The notes: generated from the sequence alone by a model not told the origin. Counted from the first letter of the stretch, positions 1 through 7,342 are shown. The stretch: DNA of 11,360 bases from an uncultured Bdellovibrio sp. (GCA_946480995.1 CAMLMF010000039.1:1-11360), one strand, 5' to 3'. Numbers and translations: made by a program.

Positions 1-1
1 G

Positions 2-229
2 TTAATGGAATATGACGGGGAGCCAGTCCTAGGAACGATTGAGGTTCCCGCCCTGATTATTTCTGGCGAAAAAGACATGGTAACACCGCTACGCTTTCAA
101 TATCACTTTAAAGAGGCGATTAAGCACTCTGAATTCGTGCTGGTGCCTTATGGTTCACACTGCACCCAATTAGACTTTCCTGATTATACTAATTTAAAAA
201 TCGAAAAATTTTTAGAAGAGAGCAAATAA
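2..229 (+). CDS. alpha/beta hydrolase fold protein, C-terminal fragment
   Basis: Only the last 75 or so residues are visible; the frame is open to the left edge, so the ATG at 5 is probably internal and the true start lies outside the window. The segment has the typical end of an alpha/beta hydrolase: a beta strand (VPALIIS) followed by GEKDMVTP, where the Asp would be the acid of the catalytic triad, and 28 residues later GSH, where the His would be the catalytic base. It ends in a short helix (LKIEKFLEE), as these proteins usually do. The nucleophile Ser and oxyanion part are outside the window, so substrate and reaction cannot be told; esterase, lipase, peptidase or dehalogenase-like activity are all possible. 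It converges on the S8 peptidase gene. Confidence 0.8.
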   Translation, partial: LMEYDGEPVLGTIEVPALIISGEKDMVTPLRFQYHFKEAIKHSEFVLVPYGSHCTQLDFPDYTNLKIEKFLEESK

Positions 230-230
230 A

Positions 231-262
231 AAAACCCACAACCTTTTAAGAGTTGTGGGCCC
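231..262 (-). terminator. intrinsic terminator of the S8 peptidase gene
   Basis: Perfect 8-bp stem CCCACAAC (235-242) / GTTGTGGG (252-259) with a 9-base loop. On the minus strand the hairpin is followed by a long T tract (complement of the A run at 225-234), so it ends leftward transcription about 30 bases after the peptidase stop. On the plus strand only CCCCATTT follows, so it is at best a weak terminator for the hydrolase. Confidence 0.85.
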
Positions 263-290
263 CATTTAAGCCTGAACGAAGAAGTCTACA

Positions 291-1943
291 TTATCTCCAA
301 GCAGCTTTTGTAATATCAAATCCATAGCGGTTCACAGAGTCATCTGAAGTGAACACGATTTTTACGTATTCACCATCAATCGGCAAAGAAAACGAATCGT
401 CATTTTTGCCGCTGATGCTACCGTTGCCAACTCTGTTGCCTTTTGCATCGTACAACTCAACTTTGTCGTAATCTCTTTCCGTGTCGAATTTAGAGAAATA
501 CAAAGCAATTTGTTTTGCGCCCGGAACGCGCACTTCAAATTCTTCTCTTGTTTTGTCAGCGTAAGGATGTGCTGAAGAAATGCTGACTGGAACCGTTTGC
601 CAGTTGACTGGATCATTTGGATCCGGAGCAGGCACTGTATTCGTCAACATTGCGTAAGCATTTGCCAAACCACCGCGTGATTTACCACGAAGACCGCTGA
701 TTGGTTTCGAAGTTGCGATGATTCTTTGTTTCATCTCTACGTTTGTTAAATTTGGTTCGTTAGATGCTAACAACACAGCCATACCTGACACGTGTGGAGC
801 AGCCATTGAAGTTCCAGAGTATGAATCGTATCCGCCACCTGTAACTGACGAGTATACATTCACGCCCGGAGCACCCACGTGCACGGTTGTCTTACCGTAG
901 TTCGAGAAAGAAGCGATTTGACCTTTATTGTCGATCGCAGCGACTGATACCACATTCGGGACATCGTAAGTTGCGGGGTAAGTCGGATTTGCATCATTAT
1001 TATTTGATTCATTTCCTGCCGCTGCTACGAACAACGCACCTGCATCGTTAGATCTTTGGATCGCTTGTTTCAAAGTTTCAGAGTAGCCACCGCCACCCCA
1101 AGAGTTTGAAAGAATTCTTGCGCCCATTTTAGTCGCGTAATCGATACCTTTTAGCGCGCCATCAAGTGAGCCTGAACCGCTTGCAGAAAGGAATTTAACA
1201 CCCATCAAACGCACATTCCAAGCAACACCCACGATACCTTTACCATCATTGCCTGTCGCACCGATCGTACCAGAGCAATGTGATCCGTGACCGTGATCAT
1301 CAAGTGGGTTGCCAGTTGGTTTGTTGGCATCTACGAAGTTTGCACCGTAAACGTCATCAATGATTCCGTTACCATCGTCATCAACACCAGCTTTACCGTT
1401 AAGCTCAGCTTCATTCACCCACATATTATCTTTAAGGTCCGCATGGTTGTAATTGATACCTGTATCGATAACCGCAACGATCACATCTTTAGATCCTGTT
1501 GTGATATCCCAAGCTTGTGCGGCACCAACGTCAACACCCGCAACACCATTAGAACGTGAAGAATCCGCCTGACCCGTATTCACAAGACCCCACAATTGAC
1601 CCAACAAAGGATCATTTGGAGTTCTGCTGATTCTGTAGATGTAGTTTGGCTCTACGATTTCAACCAGTGGATTTTGCGACAAAGACTTAATCACGTTCGA
1701 CTGAATTTCGAACACAGGTCTTTTGATCACAACGATATTTTGGCCAGGAATGGTGTCTTTAATATAAGCACCAAGCTGTTGACTCAAAACATTTACAGAG
1801 GACTTTGCAACGACAGCGTCGTCTTTTAACTTAACAATGAATTCGCCTGGAACTGATTCAGGTGTTGATGCGAATGCATTGATTCCTGTTACAAGCAAAG
1901 CGATGAAGCTTGCTTTCGTGGCTCTTCCGATAAGCCTTTTCAT
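291..1943 (-). CDS. secreted subtilisin-like serine peptidase (S8 family) with inhibitor I9-type propeptide and C-terminal beta domain
   Basis: A 550-residue secreted endopeptidase. Residues 1-25 form a Sec signal peptide (KR n-region, hydrophobic core, AFA|S cleavage). Residues about 32-105 resemble an I9 propeptide (GEFIVKLK ... VEIVEPNYIY) that would fold and inhibit the enzyme before autocleavage. The catalytic domain spans about 140-435: Asp160 in AVIDTG, His219 in HGHGSH, oxyanion Asn311 in AAAGN, and Ser379 in SGTSMAAPH. DDDGNGIIDD (188-197) is the acidic, probably calcium-binding loop common in this subtilase group. After a Pro/Asp linker (438-446), residues 450-550 form a separate beta-rich domain with FDTERDYDKVELYD and YVKIVFTSDDSVNRYGF, resembling CUB-like or pre-peptidase C-terminal domains. 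Start chosen because AAGGAG (1949-1954) sits 5 bases upstream of the ATG. All catalytic residues are intact. In a predator it could serve prey degradation, but that is inference. Confidence 0.95.
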   Translation of the reverse strand: MKRLIGRATKASFIALLVTGINAFASTPESVPGEFIVKLKDDAVVAKSSVNVLSQQLGAYIKDTIPGQNIVVIKRPVFEIQSNVIKSLSQNPLVEIVEPNYIYRISRTPNDPLLGQLWGLVNTGQADSSRSNGVAGVDVGAAQAWDITTGSKDVIVAVIDTGINYNHADLKDNMWVNEAELNGKAGVDDDGNGIIDDVYGANFVDANKPTGNPLDDHGHGSHCSGTIGATGNDGKGIVGVAWNVRLMGVKFLSASGSGSLDGALKGIDYATKMGARILSNSWGGGGYSETLKQAIQRSNDAGALFVAAAGNESNNNDANPTYPATYDVPNVVSVAAIDNKGQIASFSNYGKTTVHVGAPGVNVYSSVTGGGYDSYSGTSMAAPHVSGMAVLLASNEPNLTNVEMKQRIIATSKPISGLRGKSRGGLANAYAMLTNTVPAPDPNDPVNWQTVPVSISSAHPYADKTREEFEVRVPGAKQIALYFSKFDTERDYDKVELYDAKGNRVGNGSISGKNDDSFSLPIDGEYVKIVFTSDDSVNRYGFDITKAAWR

Positions 1944-2020
1944 GTGTACTCCTTCACTGGGTGTTTCAAACGTGCCAGTTCCAAAATGGTACCAACGTGA
2001 ACATGAGCTGGTTATCTCTG

Positions 2021-2048
2021 ATTAGTTTTTAAGAATGTTTGCACTAAT
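2021..2048. repeat. short inverted repeat upstream of the peptidase gene
   Basis: ATTAGT (2021-2026) and ACTAAT (2043-2048) form a 6-bp inverted pair with a 16-base spacer in the gap between the peptidase start and 2077. It may be a regulator site or chance in AT-rich DNA. I could not identify a convincing -35/-10 pair for the peptidase in 1944-2076. Confidence 0.3.
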
Positions 2049-2076
2049 TTTTAGCTGAAAGTCTGGAGGAAACTCG

Positions 2077-2124
2077 ATGAACGTCGAGCGAAAAATACAT
2101 GGGAATGTTTATTTGCCCGACTAA
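2077..2124 (+). CDS. possible 15-codon micro-ORF with strong ribosome binding site
   Basis: GGAGGA (2065-2070) lies 6 bases before an ATG at 2077, an almost ideal ribosome binding site. The frame reads MNVERKIHGNVYLPD and stops with TAA at 2122-2124. It overlaps the last 4 bases of the convergent small gene at 2121-2393. No recognised peptide, no clear promoter and no downstream plus-strand gene for which it could be a leader. It could be a small protein, the remnant of a decayed gene, or a chance match; the start codon also lies in a small hairpin (CTCGA 2073-2077 / TCGAG 2084-2088). Confidence 0.25.
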   Translation: MNVERKIHGNVYLPD

Positions 2125-2393
2125 GAAACGGCTTTTTTACTCGACGAAGGTGGGGTTGTGTCTGCAGAAAAATCAAAGCTCAACTGTTGCGGAACACGAG
2201 TTGCAACCACAGAAGCTTTGTTCATCGACACAATTTTTTCAGGATGTTGCGCGATTTCTTTCTTCTCTGACGGAGTCGTAACATTCACGCCCGTTGAGGC
2301 CTTAATTAAATGCTTAATATACGCTTCCTTCACGCTATCAGGAGCATTCTTGTTAAAACCCAGTTCTGCCATCAAATCGCCGATTTTTTTCAT
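2121..2393 (-). CDS. small protein of unknown function, 90 residues
   Basis: I do not recognise the family. The ATG at 2393 is preferred over a TTG two codons upstream (2399) because AAGGA (2400-2404) is 6 bases from the ATG but would touch the TTG. The N-terminal half (MKKIGDLMAELGF ... SVKEAYIKHLIKAST) looks helical and charged; the second half is rich in Ser, Thr, Pro and Lys and probably disordered, ending SSSKKAVS. No signal peptide or membrane segment, so likely cytoplasmic. Residues 70-75 read QLSFDF, reminiscent of hexameric sliding-clamp binding motifs (QLxLxL type). It has its own gaps on both sides (177 bases to the peptidase start, 248 bases from the trpS stop), so it is probably transcribed alone. 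Codon use is like its neighbours, supporting a real gene. Confidence 0.65.
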   Translation of the reverse strand: MKKIGDLMAELGFNKNAPDSVKEAYIKHLIKASTGVNVTTPSEKKEIAQHPEKIVSMNKASVVATRVPQQLSFDFSADTTPPSSSKKAVS

Positions 2394-2574
2394 AACCAAT
2401 CCTTGGTCTAGTTGTCGGTATTTTGATGCTGAAGCTTAAGAAGAATTCACAGAAAGAAAGTCACAGATGTCTCACAATAAAACAGACCCAAGCCGCCCCG
2501 AATTAAGGTTAACGGTTTCTAGCTCTTTTCTTGCCAGCAACGCGTCAAGTGTCGGTAATTACTTAGATCAAATA

Positions 2575-2612
2575 ATACAAAAATCCCGGGAAATTTTATT
2601 TCTCCGGAATTT
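2575..2612 (-). terminator. intrinsic terminator of trpS
   Basis: On the minus strand, 30 bases after the trpS stop, an imperfect hairpin is formed by 2598-2612 and 2581-2594 with a 3-base loop: AAAT/ATTT, CCGG/CCGG and GAAAT/ATTTC segments separated by one mismatch and one bulged T. It is followed on that strand by GATTTTTGTATTATTTG, a fair U tract. Nothing else is identified in 2394-2641 apart from the ribosome binding site of the small gene. Confidence 0.75.
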
Positions 2613-2641
2613 GCGGCGCGAATCAGTTACAGGTTTTTTGG

Positions 2642-3646
2642 TTAGCGACGGCGGACGAGGCCGATGGTTTCGTAGACTTTTTTAGTGGTCTTTTCAGCGC
2701 GCTCGGCAGCTCTTTCCGCGCCCGAAATCATCAGCTTATCGAGATGATCCCGGTTCTTCATAAGGTCTTCGTATTTTTCGCGAACGGGTTGCAGTTTTTG
2801 TACGACAACTTCAGCAAGATCTACTTTTAAGTGGCCGTACATTTTTCCTTCATAGTCTTTCTCAAGTTGTTCAATCGTTTTGCCAGCAAGCACTGAATAG
2901 ATAGTTAACAGATTTGAAACGCCCGCTTTGTGTTCAACATCGAACTTAATTTCAGAACCCGAATCTGTTGCTGCAGACTTGATTTTCTTTTCAATTTTTT
3001 TCGCGTCATCAATAACAGCCACGAAGTTCTTTTCGTTTTCGTCAGACTTCGACATTTTCTTCGTCGGATCTTGCAGCGACATAATGCGCGCGCCGGTTTT
3101 TCCAATCATCGGTTCTGGCATTTTAAAGACGCCTTTACCATAACGATTTTCGAAGTAACCAACCAGATCACGACACAGTTCCAAATGTTGTTTCTGATCT
3201 TCGCCCACTGGCACAAAGTCTGCTTGATACATCAAAATATCAGCGGCCATTAAAACCGGATAAGTGAAAAGTCCCGCATTGATATTCTTCACATGCTTTT
3301 CAGCTTTTTCTTTAAACTGAGTCATGCGATTCAAATAACCCATCGGAGTCAAACAAGTCAGAATCCACGAAAGCTCCGTGTGTTGTGGGACTTGCGATTG
3401 CGCAAAGATAATATTTTTTTGCGGATCCAAGCCAAGCGCCAAGTATTGCGCAAAGAAGCTGTAAGTTCTTTCGCGCAAAACCGCAGGATCCTGATGCACC
3501 GTTAGCGCATGAAGATCAGCTAGAAAATAAAGACAGTCATATTGTTCCTGAAGTTGTGTCCAAGTATTAATAGCACCGATGTAATTACCCAGTGTTAAAT
3601 TCCCCGTAACCGTACTTCCACTTAATATCGTCTTTTTGTTTTCCAT
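2642..3646 (-). CDS. trpS: tryptophan--tRNA ligase (tryptophanyl-tRNA synthetase)
   Basis: Class I aminoacyl-tRNA synthetase charging tRNA-Trp with tryptophan at the expense of ATP, in the cytoplasm. At 334 residues it has the usual bacterial length. The HIGH-equivalent lies at 18-21 in GNLTLGNYIGA, close to the TLGNYIGA form known from Bacillus enzymes; the Pro that usually precedes it (PSG or PTG) is Val13 here (STVTG). The KMSKS loop is exact at 197-201 (KKMSKSDENEKN). FLADLHALT (41-49), MAADILMY (133-140) and VPVGEDQKQHLELCRD (145-160) are the active-site and tryptophan-pocket segments expected in the family. The C-terminal part (from about 285) is the charged helical anticodon region. 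The ATG at 3646 has no visible Shine-Dalgarno sequence (GTTACCCCC precedes it), and no better in-frame start exists. Monocistronic, between two terminators. Confidence 0.97.
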   Translation of the reverse strand: MENKKTILSGSTVTGNLTLGNYIGAINTWTQLQEQYDCLYFLADLHALTVHQDPAVLRERTYSFFAQYLALGLDPQKNIIFAQSQVPQHTELSWILTCLTPMGYLNRMTQFKEKAEKHVKNINAGLFTYPVLMAADILMYQADFVPVGEDQKQHLELCRDLVGYFENRYGKGVFKMPEPMIGKTGARIMSLQDPTKKMSKSDENEKNFVAVIDDAKKIEKKIKSAATDSGSEIKFDVEHKAGVSNLLTIYSVLAGKTIEQLEKDYEGKMYGHLKVDLAEVVVQKLQPVREKYEDLMKNRDHLDKLMISGAERAAERAEKTTKKVYETIGLVRRR

Positions 3647-3674
3647 GGGGGTAACTTAGCAAAAGCCCAAAAGA

Positions 3675-3704
3675 AAGAAAAGCACCCAAAAAGGTGCTTT
3701 AAAA
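3675..3704 (-). terminator. intrinsic terminator of the sdhCAB operon, just upstream of trpS
   Basis: Perfect 8-bp stem AAAGCACC (3679-3686) / GGTGCTTT (3693-3700) with loop CAAAAA. On the minus strand it is followed by TTTTCTTTCTTTT, a T-rich but interrupted tail. It lies about 175 bases after the sdhB stop and 32 bases before the trpS start, so it separates the two transcription units, or acts in the trpS leader. On the plus strand the A-rich flank gives no U tract. Confidence 0.75.
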
Positions 3705-3731
3705 GAAAATCAAAGAATCAAGGCTTGGCGA

Positions 3732-3860
3732 TAAGGATCCAATCGCAAGGCGGAGGGGTTCGGCTGCCACGTAGGCGTACTCAAGGTACGCCGGTCTGGC
3801 CGAAGGCCAGCTTTCAGCTGGACAAGTCGAGGCCCGACAACGCTGTCGAGTGGGTCCTTA
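3732..3860. repeat. GC-rich multi-hairpin element bounded by imperfect inverted repeats
   Basis: The stretch 3721-3900 is about 64% GC, while nearby genes are about 42-55%. It is bounded by TAAGGATCCAATCG (3732-3745) and its near-complement CGAGTGGGTCCTTA (3847-3860), 12 of 14 positions matching. Inside are GGCGTAC (3774-3780)/GTACGCC (3786-3792); CTGGCC (3796-3801)/GGCCAG (3805-3810), which competes with CCAGCT (3807-3812)/AGCTGG (3816-3821); and CGACA (3835-3839)/TGTCG (3844-3848). A plus-strand open frame of 78 codons crosses it but runs on antisense into sdhB and has no ribosome binding site. The form suits a REP/BIME-like dispersed repeat, a miniature non-autonomous element, or a structured 3' UTR. 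Its copy number cannot be judged from one window. Confidence 0.6.
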
Positions 3861-3874
3861 GCGGCGAGCCGCCT

Positions 3875-4663
3875 TTAGCCTGCGCCGCCGTCACTGTGCT
3901 TTTCGCGTTTCGTCGCTGCCGCTACGGCAAATTCACGGTTCATGCGAGAGATGTTCGTTAATTGAATCTCTTTCGGGCAAGCCGCTTCACACGCACCTGT
4001 TGTCGTGCAAGATCCAAAACCTTCTGCATCCATCGCCGCAACCATGCGGGTGGCGCGTTCTTTTCTTTCAACCTGTCCTTGCGGAAGCAAGGCCATGTGT
4101 GAAATTTTCGCAGATGTAAATAATGCCGCAGAAGCATTCTTACAAGCCGCCACACACGCACCACAACCGATACAAGTTGCTGAAGACATCGCTTCGTCAG
4201 CGTCTGCCTTAGGAACTAGAATCGCATTGGCGTCGACTGCGTTTCCGTTGTTTGCAGAAATATAACCACCAGCTGAAATAATACGATCAAAAGCCGAGCG
4301 ATCCACCATAAGGTCCTTGATCACTGGGAAAGATTTTGCACGGAACGGTTCTAACGTTAGAACAGCGCCGTCATTAAAATTACGCATGTGCAGCTGACAT
4401 ACTGTCGTAGATTTCATCGGTCCGTGGGCTTCACCATCAATGACAAAGCCACAAGAGCCACAGATACCCTCGCGACAATCGTGATCAAAGGCGATAGGCT
4501 CATCACCTTTAGAGATCAACTCTTCATTCACAGCATCTAACATTTCCAAGAAAGAGGCGTCTTCAGAAACGTTCTTTGCTTGCAAATCGACAAAGCCGCC
4601 CTGATCTTTCGGGCCTTTTTGTCTCCATACTTTCAACGTCAAATTAATATTTTTTCCAGACAT
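3875..4663 (-). CDS. sdhB: succinate dehydrogenase / fumarate reductase iron-sulfur subunit
   Basis: Carries electrons between the flavin of SdhA and the membrane heme/quinone subunit. 262 residues. The N-terminal plant-ferredoxin-like domain holds the [2Fe-2S] ligands Cys63, Cys68, Cys71 ([11 protein letters not shown]) and Cys89. The C-terminal domain holds the other clusters: Cys164, 167, 170, 174 ([11 protein letters not shown]) and Cys219, 225, 229 (C-x5-C-x3-CP), giving ligands for [4Fe-4S] and [3Fe-4S]. The opening ([20 protein letters not shown]) is of the type paired with a single large cytochrome b, as in Bacteroidetes and epsilonproteobacteria. The start follows GAGG 6 bases upstream and lies 10 bases after the sdhA stop, so it is the last gene of sdhCAB. 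The last residues, KHSDGGAG, are encoded by the edge of the GC-rich region that follows. Confidence 0.96.
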   Translation of the reverse strand: MSGKNINLTLKVWRQKGPKDQGGFVDLQAKNVSEDASFLEMLDAVNEELISKGDEPIAFDHDCREGICGSCGFVIDGEAHGPMKSTTVCQLHMRNFNDGAVLTLEPFRAKSFPVIKDLMVDRSAFDRIISAGGYISANNGNAVDANAILVPKADADEAMSSATCIGCGACVAACKNASAALFTSAKISHMALLPQGQVERKERATRMVAAMDAEGFGSCTTTGACEAACPKEIQLTNISRMNREFAVAAATKREKHSDGGAG

Positions 4664-4673
4664 TTTACGCCTC

Positions 4674-6590
4674 TTATTTATAGCTACGAGTTGCTAAATG
4701 AACGTTATCAAAAGTCAGCTCTTCTTTGTGGCGAACTTCTGGCTTGTTGTCGCCAGTGTATTCCCAGGCCGCTACGTGACAGAAATTTGTATCGTCACGC
4801 TTCGCTTCACCATCAACTTGGAACTCTTCACGGAAGTGACCACCACAAGATTCTTGGCGCTCTAAAGCATCGCGACACATAAGTTCGCCAAGCTCGATGA
4901 AGTCCGCAACGCGTCCCGCTTTTTCAAGTTCAGGATTTAAATAGTTTGCATCGCCAGGGATGCGAACATTTTGCCAAAACTCTTCTTTGATTTTTGGAAT
5001 CGCTGCTAAAGCTTTTTTCAAGCCAGCTTCACTACGTCCCATACCACAGTACTCCCACATCACGTGTCCCAGCTCTTTGTGGAAGCTATCAACAGTGCGG
5101 TTTCCTTTAATGCTCATCAGTTTAGAAATTTCTGACTTCACGCCATCAGCGGCCGCTTTAAAGGCCTCATTCGACGTAGTCACTTTTTCCAACTTCGTTC
5201 CACCCAGGTAATTTCCTAGAGTGTAAGGTAAGACAAAGTAACCATCAGCCAAACCTTGCATTAATGCAGAAGCACCTAAGCGATTTGCACCATGGTCAGA
5301 AAAGTTTGCTTCGCCCGCAACGAACAATCCCGGAATCGTTGATTCCAAGTTATAATCGACCCACAAGCCACCCATTGTGTAGTGAGGGGCAGGGTAAATC
5401 ATCATCGGCTGTTTGTAAGGGTTTTGACCTGTAATCTTGTCGTACATTTGGAACAAGTTGCCGTAACGTTCAGAAATTTTGTCTTCGCCCAAGCGCTTGA
5501 TAGAATCAGCAAAGTCCAAGTAAACGGCCTTACCAGATTCATTCACACCACGGCCCTCGTCACAAGCGTATTTCGCTTGGCGCGAAGCCACGTCACGAGG
5601 AGCTAGATTTCCAAAAGAAGGGTAAATGCGCTCTAGATAGTAATCGCGTTCGCTTTCAGGAATGTCGTTTGGATGACGTTTATCACCTACAGCTTTTGGC
5701 ACCCACACGCGTCCGTCGTTACGAAGTGATTCAGACATCAAAGTTAGTTTTGACTGATTTTCACCATGAACCGGGATGCATGTTGGATGGATCTGAGTGT
5801 AACAAGGGTTCGCAAAGTAAGCGCCACGTTTATGGGCTTTCCATGCAGCTGTGACAGCACAGTTCATCGCATTTGTTGAAAGGAAGAACACATTCGAGTA
5901 ACCGCCAGAGGCGATCACAACGGCGTCGGCTTCATGCGATTCAATTTCACCTGTTAATAGATTCCGCACGATAATTCCGCGTGCTTTGCCGTCGATAATG
6001 ACGACATCAAGCATTTCGCGACGATAGCGCAGCTCTACGTTTCCAGCTTCCACTTGGCGCATCATCTCTGAATACGCGCCCAACAAAAGCTGCTGACCTG
6101 TTTGTCCACGCGCATAGAATGTACGAGAAACTTGCGCACCACCAAATGAACGATTCGCTAAAGTTCCACCGTATTCGCGCGCGAACGGGACACCTTGTGC
6201 AACCATCTGATCGATAATATTTACGGAAACTTCTGCCAAACGGAATACGTTTGCTTCACGCGCACGGAAGTCACCACCTTTTACGGTGTCGTAAAATAAA
6301 CGATAGGTCGAGTCGCCATCATTTTGATAATTTTTCGCTGCATTGATACCACCTTGTGCCGCCACTGAATGGGCGCGACGAGGGGATTCGTGCACACAGA
6401 ATGCTTTTACTTTATAACCAAGCTCGCCCAAAGAAGCCGCGGCAGAAGCCCCAGCTAAGCCAGTGCCGACAACAATGATCGAATGCTTTCTTTTGTTGGC
6501 AGGGTTAACGAGTTTGTTTTCAAACTTCGCCTTGGTCCATTTTGATTCAATTGGGCCACTAGGAATTTTGCTATCTAATTTATTAGCCAT
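4674..6590 (-). CDS. sdhA: succinate dehydrogenase / fumarate reductase flavoprotein subunit
   Basis: Catalytic subunit oxidising succinate to fumarate (or the reverse) with covalently bound FAD. 638 residues, typical for the B-type enzyme. The FAD-binding Rossmann motif is [12 protein letters not shown] (40-51). His74 in [11 protein letters not shown] is in the position of the histidine that carries the covalent flavin. Active-site elements are visible: QIHPT with His268, PRDVASR (331-337) with the proton-shuttle Arg, PHYTMGG with His403, and [17 protein letters not shown] (434-450) with the substrate-binding Arg437 and second FAD contact. No signal peptide, so it faces the cytoplasm, held by SdhB on SdhC. 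AAGGAG (6599-6604) overlaps the sdhC stop and lies 8 bases before the ATG. Sequence alone does not settle whether succinate oxidation or fumarate reduction dominates; the adjacent ETF genes and lack of other clues favour aerobic oxidation. Confidence 0.97.
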   Translation of the reverse strand: MANKLDSKIPSGPIESKWTKAKFENKLVNPANKRKHSIIVVGTGLAGASAAASLGELGYKVKAFCVHESPRRAHSVAAQGGINAAKNYQNDGDSTYRLFYDTVKGGDFRAREANVFRLAEVSVNIIDQMVAQGVPFAREYGGTLANRSFGGAQVSRTFYARGQTGQQLLLGAYSEMMRQVEAGNVELRYRREMLDVVIIDGKARGIIVRNLLTGEIESHEADAVVIASGGYSNVFFLSTNAMNCAVTAAWKAHKRGAYFANPCYTQIHPTCIPVHGENQSKLTLMSESLRNDGRVWVPKAVGDKRHPNDIPESERDYYLERIYPSFGNLAPRDVASRQAKYACDEGRGVNESGKAVYLDFADSIKRLGEDKISERYGNLFQMYDKITGQNPYKQPMMIYPAPHYTMGGLWVDYNLESTIPGLFVAGEANFSDHGANRLGASALMQGLADGYFVLPYTLGNYLGGTKLEKVTTSNEAFKAAADGVKSEISKLMSIKGNRTVDSFHKELGHVMWEYCGMGRSEAGLKKALAAIPKIKEEFWQNVRIPGDANYLNPELEKAGRVADFIELGELMCRDALERQESCGGHFREEFQVDGEAKRDDTNFCHVAAWEYTGDNKPEVRHKEELTFDNVHLATRSYK

Positions 6591-6602
6591 TGTTGATGCT
6601 CC

Positions 6603-7262
6603 TTAGTGTGCAAACATGAAAAGATAAAGTGGTTGAGCGATAAAACCAAGCGCGACTACGAATGCGTAGGCATAGCTTAGCTTCTTCCAAAGATTACGAT
6701 ACGTGCCTTCCATCAATCCCAAAGATTGGAACGAAGATCCCACGCCATGACTTAAGTGAAAGCCTAAAAGAATCAAGGCCACAACGTACCATGCGACATA
6801 GCCCGCACTTTGGAAGACTTCTTCCATCAGTTTTGCAAGGTCACGCATCACCACGCCGTTGACGGTCGTTTCATAATGAGTTCCGTATTTGAAGGTGATC
6901 AAGTGAAGAATCACGAAAACCAAAATCAAAGAACCTTGAATCGCCATCGTGCGCGAAGCCAAAGTGACTTTCTTTTGTCCTGAGGCTGTCACCGCATATT
7001 TTGTCGGCTTTGCGGCCTTATTCGCAGCAGTCAAAGAAATCGCAGTGTAAACGTGCGTGATCAACGCAAGTATAAGAACTGCTTCTGCGACGTAAATAAT
7101 GTTTCCGCTAGTCAGAGCGTGTCCATATGAATTGTAAGCGTCGTGACTAACGAAGATTAATAGATTTCCGGCCATGTGTGCGAGAACGAAGCCCGCCCAC
7201 ACAAGACCAGAGATTCCCATTAAGTATTTTTTCCCGACGGTAGAACCGAGAAATCCAGACAT
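6603..7262 (-). CDS. sdhC: succinate dehydrogenase cytochrome b subunit (b558 family, single-subunit anchor)
   Basis: Membrane anchor of the complex; carries heme b and passes electrons to quinone. 219 residues with five hydrophobic helices at about 15-38, 54-80, 105-127, 153-178 and 195-217, the layout of the B-type enzymes in which one protein replaces SdhC plus SdhD. Candidate heme-ligand histidines sit in helices: His29 (VLAHMAGN), His70 (LITHVYT), His120 (VILHLITF), His169 and His172 (GFHLSHGV), enough for two hemes. The ATG at 7262 is preferred: AAGGGG (7272-7277) lies 9 bases upstream and the protein starts MSGFLGS directly before the first helix. An in-frame TTG at 7301 would add 13 residues but has no ribosome binding site at the right distance. 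First gene of sdhCAB, transcribed away from etfB. Confidence 0.94.
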   Translation of the reverse strand: MSGFLGSTVGKKYLMGISGLVWAGFVLAHMAGNLLIFVSHDAYNSYGHALTSGNIIYVAEAVLILALITHVYTAISLTAANKAAKPTKYAVTASGQKKVTLASRTMAIQGSLILVFVILHLITFKYGTHYETTVNGVVMRDLAKLMEEVFQSAGYVAWYVVALILLGFHLSHGVGSSFQSLGLMEGTYRNLWKKLSYAYAFVVALGFIAQPLYLFMFAH

Positions 7263-7301
7263 GGTGTAGAACCCCTTGTTTAGTGCTTTGTGTTTTCTCA
7301 A

Positions 7302-7320
7302 TAAGTTTACATGTAACTTA
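7302..7320. promoter_or_regulatory. inverted repeat in the sdhC leader, possible operator
   Basis: TAAGTT (7302-7307) and AACTTA (7315-7320) flank a near-palindromic core TACATGT, so almost all 19 bases are symmetric. It lies 40-58 bases upstream of the sdhC start, where a repressor could block sdhC transcription. On the minus strand the core also contains an ATG directly followed by TAA. No specific regulator family is recognised. Confidence 0.4.
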
Positions 7321-7342
7321 CTCCTGGGGGGCTTATTTTGTC

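Noticed and set aside
1962..1977. Sigma-54-like TGGCACG on the minus strand upstream of the peptidase
   Set aside because: Only the -24 half matches; at the -12 position the bases read AAACA with no GC, so it does not meet the consensus.
2394..2399. TTG at 2399 as start of the small gene
   Set aside because: The AAGGA directly abuts it; the spacing suits the ATG at 2393.
2467..2685. 72-codon plus-strand open frame
   Set aside because: Overlaps the trpS terminator and the trpS 3' end antisense, and lacks a clear ribosome binding site.
3725..3961. 78-codon plus-strand open frame across the GC-rich element
   Set aside because: No ribosome binding site; it continues antisense into sdhB, and its Arg/Pro-rich translation reflects the GC-rich hairpins rather than a protein.
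7263..7301. TTG at 7301 as start of sdhC
   Set aside because: No ribosome binding site at a working distance; the ATG at 7262 has AAGGGG upstream and gives the expected N terminus.
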